From contig NZ_JAGSPJ010000006.1 of the NCBI RefSeq assembly GCF_018139545.1, positions 310,001-374,000 of the forward strand: DNA of 64,000 bases, read 5' to 3'. Positions 63,679-64,000 of the stretch are shown piece by piece. The notes beneath the pieces were generated by a model. It saw only the letters and a list, made by a program, of their open reading frames with translations, searched no databases and was not told where the DNA came from. Both the position numbers and the translations under genes were made by a program. Each line of letters starts with the position of its first letter. Position 1 is the first letter of the stretch. This stretch comes from Affinundibacterium fentianense. GTDB lineage: Bacteria; Pseudomonadota; Gammaproteobacteria; Burkholderiales; Burkholderiaceae_D.

Positions 63679-64000
63679 ATGAAATTGAAATTGATGGCAA
63701 TCGCGATTGCCAGTGTCGTTGGCCTCAGTAGTTTGAGTGCCTTTGCTTTGGTAGCCCCATTTCAGAAGAACACGTCACCAAGCTTGCTTGAGCTTGCTAA
63801 GGTCACCACGCAGTTGCCGCGCGGCGTACGCCCACTGCATTACGATGTTGCTTTAATTCCGAATGCTAGCGAGGCGAGTTTTAGCGGCAAAGTGAAAATA
63901 CATTTGGATGTGTTACAAGCACGCCAAGTCTTAACCTTAAACGCAGTGGATTTGCGTTTCCATAAAGTACGTCTATTGGATGGACAGGGGCGCCTGCTAC
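63679..64000 (+). CDS. Partial M1-family metallopeptidase (5' end)
   Basis: The first 107 codons of a gene running off the window. The signal peptide (MKLKLMAIAIASVVGLSSLSAFA) is clear. LPRGVRPLHYDVALIPNASEASFSGKVKIHLDVL is the hallmark N-terminal beta domain of M1 aminopeptidases (gluzincins). The HExxH zinc site lies beyond the edge. The upstream palindrome may control it. Confidence 0.85.
   Translation, partial: MKLKLMAIAIASVVGLSSLSAFALVAPFQKNTSPSLLELAKVTTQLPRGVRPLHYDVALIPNASEASFSGKVKIHLDVLQARQVLTLNAVDLRFHKVRLLDGQGRLL

Noticed and set aside
1-64000. tRNA, rRNA, CRISPR, IS or phage genes
   Set aside because: Reading the gaps I found no TpsiC-arm-like sequence, repeat-spacer pattern, transposase or integrase motif. 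Short repeats here are tandem, not CRISPR-like.

Overview
The window looks like a chromosomal segment of a Gram-negative betaproteobacterium, most probably Burkholderiales/Oxalobacteraceae (Undibacterium-like). That placement is inference from gene content: a phasin, a YcgR-type PilZ brake, DUF4214/RTX proteins, an Ior-type molybdenum hydroxylase, RhlE, Prc and RoxA. Moderate GC and short intergenic gaps fit. I see no rRNA, tRNA, insertion sequence, prophage or CRISPR array. Both edges cut genes: a LiaF-like gene on the left and an M1 aminopeptidase on the right.

Layout. 0-5.4 kb: LiaF-like membrane proteins, YcgR-AlkB, an HDOD protein, a signal-peptide-bearing methyltransferase and a small secreted protein. 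5.4-8.3 kb: the two-gene Mo/2Fe-2S hydroxylase. 8.3-12.3 kb: phasin, MazG-like and WbuC genes, a methyltransferase and an outer-membrane barrel. 12.4-18 kb: a class V PLP enzyme, split YeeE/YedE sulfur transporter genes, and a divergent PPOX/MocR pair. 18-26.5 kb: PepD, GNATs, an Fe-S protein, RhlE-YdeI and a secreted S9 peptidase. 26.6-30.7 kb: amtB with a readable sigma-54 promoter and two tandem NtrC-type sites, then an overlapping GCS2-ligase/ATP-grasp-like pair. 31-38 kb: RoxA, an unassigned conserved protein, a PEGA-like repeat protein, NDH-2 and DUF2200.

38.4-50.2 kb is the accessory-looking part: a DUF1800 lipoprotein and DUF1501 pair, a large RTX/M10 metalloprotease ending in DUF4214, a DUF4034-like protein with a 12-bp repeat in its signal peptide, YceH, DUF3667, and a lipoprotein joining DUF4214 to four tandem ~90-residue repeats. 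50.4-55.7 kb: a TonB-VWA lipoprotein operon divergent from a NarL/NarX-type two-component system. Three related 15-bp palindromes lie between them. 55.7-64 kb: a PadR-HAAS operon with a perfect operator-like inverted repeat, GFA, a membrane protein, the Prc protease, di- and tri-heme cytochromes c, and the start of an M1 peptidase.

The strongest leads are the NtrC/sigma-54 architecture of amtB, the repeated palindromes between the TonB-VWA operon and its two-component system, the uncharacterised GCS2/ATP-grasp pair, the DUF1800/DUF1501/RTX-DUF4214 locus, and several slippage-prone tandem repeats at gene ends, in a signal peptide and near a probable promoter. No wholly new defence or mobile system is evident.
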